A stretch of 38,079 nucleotides of DNA from Devosia sp. (GTDB lineage Bacteria; Pseudomonadota; Alphaproteobacteria; Rhizobiales; Devosiaceae). Positions 31,413 through 38,079 of this stretch are shown piece by piece. The notes beneath the pieces were generated by a model. That model saw only the letters and a program-made list of their open reading frames with translations, was not told where the DNA came from and searched no databases. The position numbers and the translations under genes are program-made. Position 1 is the stretch's first letter. Each line of letters begins with the position of its first letter. The stretch is from assembly GCA_015657675.1 (NCBI GenBank), contig JACDQI010000307.1, forward strand, positions 1 through 38,079, read 5' to 3'.

Positions 31413-32093
31413 CTAACGGGCGGCGCCGGTCTCGAGCACCTGGCGCGCGGCCTTGTGCTGTTCGTATTCGCCGACAGTCAGGGTCTTGATGTCGAACTGA
31501 TCGCGCGTGCGCGAATAGGAATTGCCGCCGAGCCGGCCGATGGCATCCATGCCGGCCTGATCGACATGCAGCGTTTCGGCGTCGACGAGGTCGGCGCGAA
31601 TATGGACGCCGAGCACCTTGCCGAGGATGATCTCGCGGGCCTTGCCGACTTCGAGCGTCATGTAGCGGCGGCATTCGAGGGCGGCGGGCGCGGTGACAAT
31701 GCGCGGGCTGATGACGGCGGTGCCGGGCACCGTCTCGAGACCTGCCTCGGCCAGTTCATCGACATCGGGGCCGAACTTGACGGCGCAAATCTCCATCTGG
31801 GCGGCCAGCGCATCGTCGACGATGTGGACGGTAAAATCCTCGGTGTCGCGGATGTTGCGCGAGGTGTCCTTCATGCGGCCGTCGTCATAGTTCTCGACCC
31901 CTATGGCGACGATGGCCGGATCGTGGGTGAGGACATTGAAGAAGCTGAAGGGGCCGGCATTGTGGCGCCCTTCCCGGCTGGTGGTGGTGATGAAGGCGAT
32001 GGGACGCGGGATCACGGTGCCGATCAGCAGCTTGTAGCGCTGGCGGGCGGTGAGCGCCTCGAAGTCGAAATGGGTGTAGCCGGGCTCGCTCAT
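31413..32093 (-). CDS. Flavin reductase-like domain protein
   Basis: 226 residues. YKLLIGTVIPRPIAFITTTSREGRHNAGPFSFFNVLTHDPAIVAIGV is the flavin-binding opening of the flavin reductase (FMN-binding split-barrel) family; RNIRDTEDFTVHIVDD and EVGKAREIILGKVLGVHIR continue it. Members give reduced flavin to monooxygenases or act directly on small substrates. It overlaps the GntR gene by ATGA, so the two are coupled. In a cluster with a nucleobase-type binding protein and amidohydrolase, supply of reduced flavin for ring opening is a reasonable inference, as with RutF. No monooxygenase gene is in the window. Confidence 0.85.
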   Translation of the reverse strand: MSEPGYTHFDFEALTARQRYKLLIGTVIPRPIAFITTTSREGRHNAGPFSFFNVLTHDPAIVAIGVENYDDGRMKDTSRNIRDTEDFTVHIVDDALAAQMEICAVKFGPDVDELAEAGLETVPGTAVISPRIVTAPAALECRRYMTLEVGKAREIILGKVLGVHIRADLVDAETLHVDQAGMDAIGRLGGNSYSRTRDQFDIKTLTVGEYEQHKAARQVLETGAAR

Positions 32094-32830
32094 TTGGTGC
32101 GCGCCTTGCGGACCAGCGGGGTGGCGGTTTCCCGCGCCGTGATGGCGCCGGCATAGCGGGCGAGCACGTCGCCGATGGCGGGGCGCGTCTCTTCCTCGGG
32201 GCCGACGATGGCCCGGCTCTCGACGACACCCATGTGGTGATCCATCAGCTCGACGGCGCGCGCCGCGTCGCGGGAGCGCAGCGCGGCGATGATCTCTGCA
32301 TGCTCGTTGGCATGGCCGTCATGGCTATGCGGCTTGCCGAAGACGGCGAGGATCAGCGAGCAGCGCGTCACCAACTCGGCCATGTACTTTTCGAGCAGCG
32401 CATTGCCGGAGAGTTTGGCGAGGCGGATGTGGAACTCGCCGGCGAGGCGGCCCCAGACGTGTTCTTCGTGCCGCTCGCGGGCCGCTTCTTCCTCGCGCAC
32501 CAGGCCTTCGAGTTCGGCGCCAAAGCTGGGCTTCCAGCGCTTGACGACGAGGCGGACGACTTCGGCTTCGAGCGCCCGACGGACCTCGAAGACGTCGCGG
32601 GCTTCGGCGAGCGTCGGGACCGCGACGGTGGCAGTGCGCTTGGGACGGGCGTCAACCAGTCCCTCGGCCGCCAGCTTGGCAAGGACGGCGCGCACCAGGG
32701 TGCGGCTCATGGCGAAATGGGCGCCGATCTCGTCTTCGGGCAGCTTGGTGCCCGGTTGCAGCGCTCGCTCGAGGATCGCCTGCTTGAGCGCCTCATGAGC
32801 GATATCGATGCGGGGCGACGGACGGGACAT
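32090..32830 (-). CDS. GntR family regulator (FCD subfamily)
   Basis: 246 residues from ATG 32830 with GAGG upstream. The winged helix reads HEALKQAILERALQPGTKLPEDEIGAHFAMSRTLVRAVLAKLAAEGLVDARPKRTATVAVPT. An all-helical FCD ligand domain follows (RRALEAEVVRLVVKRW, FHIRLAKLSGNALLEKYMAELVTRCSLI, GHANEHAEIIAALRSRDAARAVELMDHHM), with the metal-type His residues of this class in FHIRL, EHAEI and DHHM. It probably represses both the operon it heads and the divergent one, through the TGTATACA-type sites upstream. The inducer is likely the substrate of the cluster. Confidence 0.88.
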   Translation of the reverse strand: MSRPSPRIDIAHEALKQAILERALQPGTKLPEDEIGAHFAMSRTLVRAVLAKLAAEGLVDARPKRTATVAVPTLAEARDVFEVRRALEAEVVRLVVKRWKPSFGAELEGLVREEEAARERHEEHVWGRLAGEFHIRLAKLSGNALLEKYMAELVTRCSLILAVFGKPHSHDGHANEHAEIIAALRSRDAARAVELMDHHMGVVESRAIVGPEEETRPAIGDVLARYAGAITARETATPLVRKARTK

Positions 32831-32860
32831 ACGGACCTCGGGATCGGGTAGGATCATTCA

Positions 32861-33021
32861 TGCATACAGGATTTTGTCGCGCAAGTATGCAGTTCTGCCG
32901 ATCGACAGGGCCAAAAACCGCATATTCTGCGGCCATTTGACTGTTATCTCGACTGGTGATGCAGGAATCGCATGGCTGCTATGCGCGAAATCCGGTCGTC
33001 GGATCGGCGATCATGTATACA
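32861..33021. promoter_or_regulatory. Three TGYATACW boxes, candidate GntR operators
   Basis: TGCATACA (32861-32868), AGTATGCA (32884-32891, which is TGCATACT on the other strand) and the perfect palindrome TGTATACA (33014-33021) lie in the 219-bp divergent spacer. One pair is beside the GntR start and one box is 29 bp before the start of the divergent operon. TGTATACA-like sites are usual for FCD-type GntR regulators. Confidence 0.5.
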
Positions 33022-33049
33022 GTTTTCGTATCCAAGATTGGAGGGCAGC

Positions 33050-33193
33050 ATGGCAAGCAGGACCATCGTCCTCAAGCTGAACCAGCAGCAGCTTGAGCTC
33101 ATCGACCGCACCATCAAGAAAGGGGAGGCGCCAGACCGGACCGCCCTGATCAAACGCGCGGTGCGCGAATATGCGGAGGCACACGGCAAATGA
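33050..33193 (+). CDS. 47-residue ribbon-helix-helix-like protein
   Basis: MASRTIVLKLNQQQLELIDRTIKK, then RTALIKRAVREYAEAHGK: a beta strand (TIVLKLN) followed by two helices with the ALIKRAVREYA pattern, the shape of an Arc/MetJ/CopG ribbon-helix-helix protein. GGAGGG is 5 bases before the ATG. Its stop overlaps the start of the DUF1989 gene (ATGA), so translation is coupled. No toxin partner is adjacent, so it is more likely a small local regulator than an antitoxin. It is too short for many gene finders. Confidence 0.65.
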   Translation: MASRTIVLKLNQQQLELIDRTIKKGEAPDRTALIKRAVREYAEAHGK

Positions 33194-34113
33194 GAACGGT
33201 GCTGGAGACACGGATCCTGGAGCCCGGAACGGGCAAGGCGATCGAACTGCTGGCTGGGCAGATCCTCAGGATCGAGCAGGTGGAGGGCGGCCAGTGCGTC
33301 GACTTCAATGCTTTCAACCTGCACGACTACAAGGAATTCATGCATTGCGGGCGGACCCGCACGGTGCATGGCTTCAACCCGACCGAGGGGACGTTTCTCT
33401 GGAGCCAGCCACCGCGCGAACGGGCCCTGCTCTACATCCTCAAAGACACGGTCAAGCGCAACGACGTGCTGTTCCCGCGCTGCTCGGCCTATCTCTACGA
33501 AAGCGCCTATGGCTTTCACGACCATACCAATTGCCACGACATCCAGGCGGAGGCGCAGCGCGAATATGGGCTGACGCCGGACGATGTTCATGACAGCTTC
33601 AATTTCTTCATGAACACGGAAGTCGGCATGGACGGCAAGGCGACGATCACGCGGCAATCGAGCAAGGCGGGCGACTTTGTCGACCTTTTGGCACTGACCG
33701 ATGTGCTGGCCGTGCCCAATGTCTGCGGTGCGGACGTGATGCGGACATCGAATTTTTCTTTGAAGCCGATCAGGCTGACGATCTTCGAGGCGACGGACGA
33801 GGACATGGCGGCGGTGCCGCCGACGCCGGTGCTGCGCAGCCAGCGCACGCCCAAGGATTTCCGCCAGCCGACCATCAAGGCTGATCGCGAACTCTATCGC
33901 GACACGGCCTACACGCCGGCCTTCACCAATGTGCCAATCCGTACCGAGGAGGTCACGGTGACCCTTAGCGAGGAAGAGGCGGCGCTGTTCGACGCGGCGC
34001 GCCTGCCGCTCTACGGCGACGATGAGGGCGCGGCGCTGCGCGACATGGTCTTTACCTGGTGGGAAGAGACCTATCTGGGCGGCAAGGCCGGGGCGCCGGT
34101 GATCGACAAATGA
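33190..34113 (+). CDS. DUF1989 protein (urea-carboxylase-associated family)
   Basis: 307 residues. The DUF1989 pattern is clear: ETRILEPGTGKAIELLAGQILRIEQVEGGQCVDFNAFN, HDYKEFMHCGRTRTVHG, FLWSQPPRERALLYILKDT, RCSAYLYE, FHDHTNCHDI, NFFMNTEV, and RTSNFSLKPIRLTIFEA. Histidine and cysteine residues (HDHTNCHD) form a probable metal site. The family is linked to urea carboxylase and allophanate genes and to nitrogen metabolism, with activity still uncertain. ATGA overlaps join it to the small upstream protein and the downstream amidohydrolase, so the three act together. It is longer than the about 200-residue core, with an additional C-terminal domain (FRQPTIKADRELYRDTAYTPAFTNVP). Confidence 0.82.
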   Translation: MRTVLETRILEPGTGKAIELLAGQILRIEQVEGGQCVDFNAFNLHDYKEFMHCGRTRTVHGFNPTEGTFLWSQPPRERALLYILKDTVKRNDVLFPRCSAYLYESAYGFHDHTNCHDIQAEAQREYGLTPDDVHDSFNFFMNTEVGMDGKATITRQSSKAGDFVDLLALTDVLAVPNVCGADVMRTSNFSLKPIRLTIFEATDEDMAAVPPTPVLRSQRTPKDFRQPTIKADRELYRDTAYTPAFTNVPIRTEEVTVTLSEEEAALFDAARLPLYGDDEGAALRDMVFTWWEETYLGGKAGAPVIDK

Positions 34114-35645
34114 CCGAGTGCCTGGTCGAAGCGGGGACCGTGCTGCGCGGGATGGGGACGGATGGCCGGTTCGTGATCGACACGGACGCGGCGATCCTCG
34201 TCCGCGACGGCAAGGTTGCTGAGATCGGCGATGCGCAGCGTTTGAAGGCTGGATATCCCGCCCTGCCCCGCTTTGGCGGACCGGGCATGATCGCCATGCC
34301 GGGGATGACCAACAGCCACCACCATTCGGGCGTGACGCCACTGATGCATGGCGTGCCGTTTGCGCCGCTGGAACTGTGGCTGCCGCAATTCCGGGCGCTG
34401 CGGCCGATCCCTACCAAACTCGACACACTCTATTCGGCGATCGAGATGCTGGAGAGCGGCACGACCAGCGTGCAGCATATCCATGGCGGCGTCGCCGGGG
34501 CGCCGACGGCGTGGCGCGCGGAAGCCGACGATGTGCTGGGGGCCTATGGCGAGATCGGCATGCGTGCAGGCTTCTGCTTCATGATCCGCGACCAGCACAT
34601 TCTGGGCTATGGCGATGATGCGGCGATTCTCGCGCAACTACCGGCGGCAGAGGCAGGGTTGCTCAAGGCGCAACTCGATGCGGCGATGATCCCGATCAGC
34701 GAGCTGATGGGGTTTTTCCACGAGCTGCGCGCGGCCTATGGCGGGCGCGACGACGTGCGGATCAACCTGGCGCCGGCAAATCTCCACTGGTGCAGCGACG
34801 CAGCGCTCGAGGAGATCTTCGGCACGGCCAAAGCACATGGCGCACAGATCCATATGCATCTGGTCGAGACGGAGCGGCAGGCCAATGACGCCGAGGCGCG
34901 GTTCGGCCATTCGGCCATCGCGCACCTGCACCAGCTGGGATGCCTGGGCGACAATGTCACCTTCGGGCATGGCAACTGGAACAATCGCGCTGACCTCGAC
35001 CTGCTGGCGGAACACGGCTGCTGTGCCTGTCACAACGCGAGCTCCGGCCTCCGGCTGTCGAGCGGCATTGCGCCAGTCAATCCTATGCTGGGGCTCGGCA
35101 TTCCGGTGGCGCTGGGGATCGACCAGTCGAACTACAATGACGACCGCGACATGCTGGCCGAGATCAAGCTGGTCTGGGCGCTGCATCGCGAGACCGGCAT
35201 GTTCAACCCACGGCCGGACGCCGCAAAAGTGTTGCAGATGGCGACCGAGAACGGGGCGCGCACGGCAGGTTTCGGTGGTTTCACCGGACGGCTGGAGCCG
35301 GGGCGCGCGGCCGATATCGTGCTGCTCGACCGGGTGAAGGTAGAGCGGCCGTTTGTCGACCGGCGCACGCCGATCGAGGAAACGATTTTGCACCGGGCGA
35401 AGTCCGGTGCGGTCGAGCAAGTACTGGTCGGCGGCGAGCTGGTGGTGGACGGCGGCCGGGTGACGCGGATCGACCGTGAGGCGGTGATGGCCGAGATCGG
35501 GGCGCGGCTGGCGGCGGCGCCGACGCCGGCGGAGTTGCAGGCGCGGCAGATGGTGGCAGCACTGATGCAGGTGCTGGAGGCGACGCATCGGCGCGAGACG
35601 CCAGATACGTACCGGCCATATCGCTACAACCGGATGCACGACTGA
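34110..35645 (+). CDS. Amidohydrolase (chlorohydrolase/deaminase-like)
   Basis: 511 residues. The metal-dependent amidohydrolase barrel is complete: HxH in GMTNSHHHSG (His70, His72), LVETERQ with a metal His in IHMHLVE, TFGHGNWN, and the Asp in ALGIDQSNYNDDRDM. The C-terminal GFTGRLEPGRAADIVLLD is the usual beta-sandwich return. It resembles TRZ/ATZ-type and guanine or cytosine deaminase proteins, acting on N-heterocycles. An ATGA overlap couples it to the DUF1989 gene. The neighbourhood (BMP-type binding protein, flavin reductase) suggests a purine- or pyrimidine-like substrate. The exact substrate is unknown. Confidence 0.85.
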   Translation: MTECLVEAGTVLRGMGTDGRFVIDTDAAILVRDGKVAEIGDAQRLKAGYPALPRFGGPGMIAMPGMTNSHHHSGVTPLMHGVPFAPLELWLPQFRALRPIPTKLDTLYSAIEMLESGTTSVQHIHGGVAGAPTAWRAEADDVLGAYGEIGMRAGFCFMIRDQHILGYGDDAAILAQLPAAEAGLLKAQLDAAMIPISELMGFFHELRAAYGGRDDVRINLAPANLHWCSDAALEEIFGTAKAHGAQIHMHLVETERQANDAEARFGHSAIAHLHQLGCLGDNVTFGHGNWNNRADLDLLAEHGCCACHNASSGLRLSSGIAPVNPMLGLGIPVALGIDQSNYNDDRDMLAEIKLVWALHRETGMFNPRPDAAKVLQMATENGARTAGFGGFTGRLEPGRAADIVLLDRVKVERPFVDRRTPIEETILHRAKSGAVEQVLVGGELVVDGGRVTRIDREAVMAEIGARLAAAPTPAELQARQMVAALMQVLEATHRRETPDTYRPYRYNRMHD

Positions 35646-35681
35646 GGTCGTGCCATCACTCATTGCTCATTCGATGGAAAT

Positions 35682-35711
35682 GCGGGGTGGGATCGCTCCC
35701 ACCCCGCTTTT
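35682..35711. terminator. Strong rho-independent terminator
   Basis: An 11-bp perfect stem GCGGGGTGGGA / TCCCACCCCGC with loop TCGC, followed by TTTT. It ends the amidohydrolase operon and lies 2 bp before the stop of the convergent phytase-like gene, so it may serve both. Confidence 0.9.
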
Positions 35712-35713
35712 CG

Positions 35714-37876
35714 TTACTCGACCTTGAAGGTCCAGAACAGGGTTTCGCCCGACGAGTCGTCGGTGCCGTCATTGTCGGTGATGGCGTAGGCCGTACCGGC
35801 AGCATCGATGGCGAGGCTCTCGACCTTGTCGACGACATAGCCCTTGGCCATGGCCAGATCGGGCAGCAGGTCGCGGACCTCCTCCTTGGTCACCAACGGC
35901 AGGTCACCACCGAGTTCGGCGCCCTTGAGTTCGGCGACGGGGACGCGGAAGACCTTCTTGAGAGCGGCCTTGGAGGCGATCTGGTTGTCACGCTCGATCA
36001 GGTAGACATAGTCGCCGTGCAGGGTGATTTCCGACAGGCCGTTCCAGGCGCCCTCAGCGGCGGCTTCGAGCGGATAGCGGACAGCGGTCCAGGCCTTGTC
36101 CTTGATGTTGTAGCCGAGCAGCTTGACCTGACCCTTTGGGTCGTCCTTCCACTCGCGCTGGATGGCGACCCAGAGGGTGCCGTCGACCAGGGCAATGCCT
36201 TCTGCACCGAAGCGGATTTCGCTGGGCAGCAGGGTTTCCGGGAACGCGACTTCAGCGAGGATCTTGCCTTCGGCGTCAACACGGAAGAGGGCGTGCGGGG
36301 TCAGACGATCCGAGCGGCCTTCCGAGGCGAGCCAGAAGCCACCTTCGCCATCTAGGGTAATGCCCTCGAGGTCGAGCTTCTGGGCGGCGTCGCTGCCGCG
36401 CTTGACCACGATCTTGTTGACGATACGGGCCGGCTTGGCGGTGGCGTCAATGGTGTAGATGGCGGGCTGGGTGGAGAGCACGCTATCGGACACGGCATAG
36501 AGCATGCCGGGCTTTTCGGCATCAGCAACGGCGCCGGAGATGGCCGACCAGCCGATCGGATGACCATCAGCGTCATTGTCCGACACCAGCTGCGGGTACA
36601 TGGCTTCGCCTTCGGCGCGCTCGTAGATCATGACATGCGAGCCGCCCAGGCCATCTTCGCGCAGGTCGAGTTCGTTGGCCGTGGCCAGCAGGCTCCGCGA
36701 CGGGATGGCAACGATGCCTTCCGGCGAAATGCCCGAGGGCAGCGACTGCAGGTATTCCGGTTCGGCGCCGGTATCCTTGTAGACAGCGATCAGCGAGGCG
36801 CGTTCCTCTGCAACGAAGAACAGCTTGTCTTCGCCAAAGGTGGCGACTTCTGCGCCCTCGGGCTCGACGCCCTTGTTGTTGCGGTGGTCGGGATAGTGCC
36901 CCATGGCCACAGCAGTCATTTCGAGGCTCGAACCGCTCTCGAACAGGACGGTGCCGTCCTTGCCGAAGATGGTGAAGCTGCGCGAGCCGCCCTTCCAGTC
37001 GCCTTCGTTTGCGACCAGCAGACGATCGTCATCGAGCCACTTGATGGCGTCGGGCTCACGCGCGACGTCTTCCTTCTTGCCGGTGAAGGTGAGGGCGCCG
37101 TCACGCTTGGTGTCGACACCTTCGATGGTCGTGGCGCCAGCCGAGAAGTGCGTGACCACCGCGCCGGTCTTGCCGTCGACGATGACGATCTCGTTGTTCT
37201 CCTGCATGGTCACCGCGACTTCGTCCTTGCCATTGAAGGCGACGAATTCGGGCTCCGGATCATCGCCGCCGACCGCGGCGAGGCCGGTCATTTCGACCTT
37301 CTTCAGGCTCGATGCGTCGAGCTTGCCGTCGGCGAGCGTGAACAGCACGAGGAAGCCTGCGGGGGCCTGCGGGAGGTCGCCGTCGTTGACGTCCTCGTCG
37401 CGCTCGTTCTCGATGGCGATGGCGAGCAGCGTACCGGCGTCGTTGTGGGCAATGGAGTCCGGCTGGCCACCCAGTTCGACAGTTTCTTCGATGGCCTTGG
37501 TGGCGAGATCAATCACGACCAGCTGGCCGGAAACGTCGACGAAATCCTTGCGGGTGTTGATGGCTGCGTAGACCTTGCCGCCGATGATGGTGACCGATGT
37601 CGGCTCGCCATCGAGGGCGACATAGCCGGCGGGCTTGGGGGCGGCGGGATCGGTGATGTCGACAAAGCCGATGCCCTTGCCGGGGCTGTCGGAATAGACC
37701 AGCGTCATGCCATCTTCAGAGGCGGCGATGATTTCGGACGAGGACGAGCCTTCGGCCTTGTTGAGCTCGACGGGAAAGCTGGCGACGCGGTTAAAGACCG
37801 GCGCGGCAATCGCGCTGGCGGCCGTCGCCATCATGAGGCTGGCCGCAAGCATAGCCAATACACCCTGACGCTTCAT
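35714..37876 (-). CDS. Exported esterase-like-of-phytase family beta-propeller protein
   Basis: 720 residues with a signal peptide (MKRQGVLAMLAASLMMATAASAIAAP). The first half is a choice-of-anchor-I-like propeller (LVYSDSPGKGIGFVDITDPAAPKPAGYVALDGEPTSV, GQPDSIAHNDAGTLLAIAIENERD, ENNEIVIVDGKTGAVV, EPDAIKWLDDDRLLVANEGDWKGGSRSFTIF); the second contains the phytase-like signature (KLDLEGITLDGEGGFWLASEGR, SDRLTPHALFRVDAEG, VESLAIDAAGTAYAITDNDG). It is probably periplasmic or extracellular and may hydrolyse phosphate esters, though many members lack proven activity. CAGGGAG precedes the ATG. It is transcribed alone and is convergent with the amidohydrolase operon. Phosphate control is plausible but no pho box is visible. 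Confidence 0.85.
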   Translation of the reverse strand: MKRQGVLAMLAASLMMATAASAIAAPVFNRVASFPVELNKAEGSSSSEIIAASEDGMTLVYSDSPGKGIGFVDITDPAAPKPAGYVALDGEPTSVTIIGGKVYAAINTRKDFVDVSGQLVVIDLATKAIEETVELGGQPDSIAHNDAGTLLAIAIENERDEDVNDGDLPQAPAGFLVLFTLADGKLDASSLKKVEMTGLAAVGGDDPEPEFVAFNGKDEVAVTMQENNEIVIVDGKTGAVVTHFSAGATTIEGVDTKRDGALTFTGKKEDVAREPDAIKWLDDDRLLVANEGDWKGGSRSFTIFGKDGTVLFESGSSLEMTAVAMGHYPDHRNNKGVEPEGAEVATFGEDKLFFVAEERASLIAVYKDTGAEPEYLQSLPSGISPEGIVAIPSRSLLATANELDLREDGLGGSHVMIYERAEGEAMYPQLVSDNDADGHPIGWSAISGAVADAEKPGMLYAVSDSVLSTQPAIYTIDATAKPARIVNKIVVKRGSDAAQKLDLEGITLDGEGGFWLASEGRSDRLTPHALFRVDAEGKILAEVAFPETLLPSEIRFGAEGIALVDGTLWVAIQREWKDDPKGQVKLLGYNIKDKAWTAVRYPLEAAAEGAWNGLSEITLHGDYVYLIERDNQIASKAALKKVFRVPVAELKGAELGGDLPLVTKEEVRDLLPDLAMAKGYVVDKVESLAIDAAGTAYAITDNDGTDDSSGETLFWTFKVE

Positions 37877-37969
37877 AGTGATCTCCCTGAAATGCAATGG
37901 CGCACGGCATAGGAGAGGCACGAGAAAGCTGGGTGACAGTTTCGTGACGGATCGATGACGGTCCGTCGG

Positions 37970-38079
37970 TCAGGGGTTCTTGGGCGGGACGTCCTTGAGG
38001 TGGTCGAGCAGATAGGCGTGGGTGGCCGGGTTGGCGACGAGGAGGCAGCCGGTGCGTTCGTAGAATTCCGGGCCGCGGC
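37970..38079 (-). CDS. C-terminal fragment of an unidentified protein (5' partial)
   Basis: The minus-strand frame is open at the window edge and ends at TGA 37970-37972, giving 36 residues: GPEFYERTGCLLVANPATHAYLLDHL, then KDVPPKNP. The sequence is coherent and uses normal codons, so it is a real gene end. The fragment is too short to name a family. The tail KDVPPKNP and the conserved FYERTGCLLVANP phrase are good search seeds. Confidence 0.6.
   Translation of the reverse strand, partial: RGPEFYERTGCLLVANPATHAYLLDHLKDVPPKNP

Noticed and set aside
31406-31429. CCGGCGCC/GGCGCCGG palindrome as terminator of the flavin reductase gene
   Set aside because: It includes the last codons of the gene (GAAR) and lacks a T-run; GC-rich coding coincidence is simpler.
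33050-34113. Toxin-antitoxin pair from the RHH-like gene and its neighbour
   Set aside because: The coupled partner is a 307-residue DUF1989 protein, not a toxin, and the unit continues into an amidohydrolase.
36560-37912. A 450-residue plus-strand open frame opposite the phytase-like gene
   Set aside because: It is the antisense shadow of a high-GC gene with clear motifs and signal peptide on the minus strand; its peptide is repetitive and Asp/Gly/Val-rich without motifs.
1-38079. CRISPR array
   Set aside because: No regularly spaced identical repeats were seen; the iteron-like repeats at 4976-5111 are too few and occur in both orientations.

Overview
The window looks like chromosomal DNA of a high-GC alphaproteobacterium of the order Hyphomicrobiales, probably near Devosiaceae. 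This placement is inferred from protein style and content: DUF6074, rhizobial-island zinc proteins, ManD-type and DgoD-like dehydratases, a BMP-type binding protein and DUF1989. No rRNA or other phylogenetic marker is present.

Positions 1-1001 are chromosomal flank: the C-terminal end of a formylglycine-generating-enzyme-family protein and a decayed XRE-type regulator. A 17-kb integrative element follows. It is bounded by a perfect 50-bp direct repeat (1002-1051 and 17996-18045). The right copy is the 3' part of an intact tRNA-Gln(CUG) on the minus strand (18001-18074), so the element sits in that tRNA gene. A tyrosine integrase lies against the left repeat. Both ends carry copies of an 8-mer RTGTGCCR arranged as a 21-bp near-perfect inverted repeat, as expected for integrase arm sites.

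The left part of the element holds control and maintenance genes: integrase, membrane protein, zinc-finger protein, excisionase-like HTH protein, Cys-rich protein, a winged-helix protein of replication-initiator style whose 3' end contains and abuts four iteron-like repeats, DUF6074 and a zinc-ribbon protein. The middle part (6.3-12.1 kb) is metabolic cargo: GrpB, then a minus-strand operon of DoxX, ring-cleaving VOC dioxygenase, cytochrome b561, second DoxX and carboxylesterase. It diverges from a LysR regulator followed by an exported SnoaL-like protein. The set resembles the catechol/quinone stress genes catDE and mhq of Bacillus. A small serine recombinase (12.8 kb) follows, preceded by a hix-like 24-bp palindrome. 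The right part (13.7-17.8 kb) is a run of unfamiliar minus-strand genes: membrane protein, threonine-nucleophile (Ntn/HslV-like) candidate, two-helix membrane peptide, HNH-type nuclease, coiled-coil zinc-ribbon protein and an orphan. It is the best place to look for an undescribed system.

Right of the tRNA the chromosome resumes. First comes a sugar-acid catabolic locus (18.5-25 kb): three enolase-superfamily dehydratases including one ManD type, an IclR regulator, an SDR dehydrogenase and an RraA-like aldolase. Next are a chemoreceptor, a DEAD-box RNA helicase and a small exported protein. A divergent nitrogen-compound locus (30.2-35.6 kb) has a BMP/PnrA-like binding protein, flavin reductase and GntR regulator on one strand, and a 47-residue protein, a DUF1989 protein and an amidohydrolase coupled by ATGA overlaps on the other. 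A large exported phytase-like/esterase-like protein and a truncated gene end the window.

Seven otherwise full-length genes, inside and outside the element, are each broken by one apparent single-base indel. That pattern fits sequencing or assembly error better than decay, so these are reported as frameshifted with both halves described.
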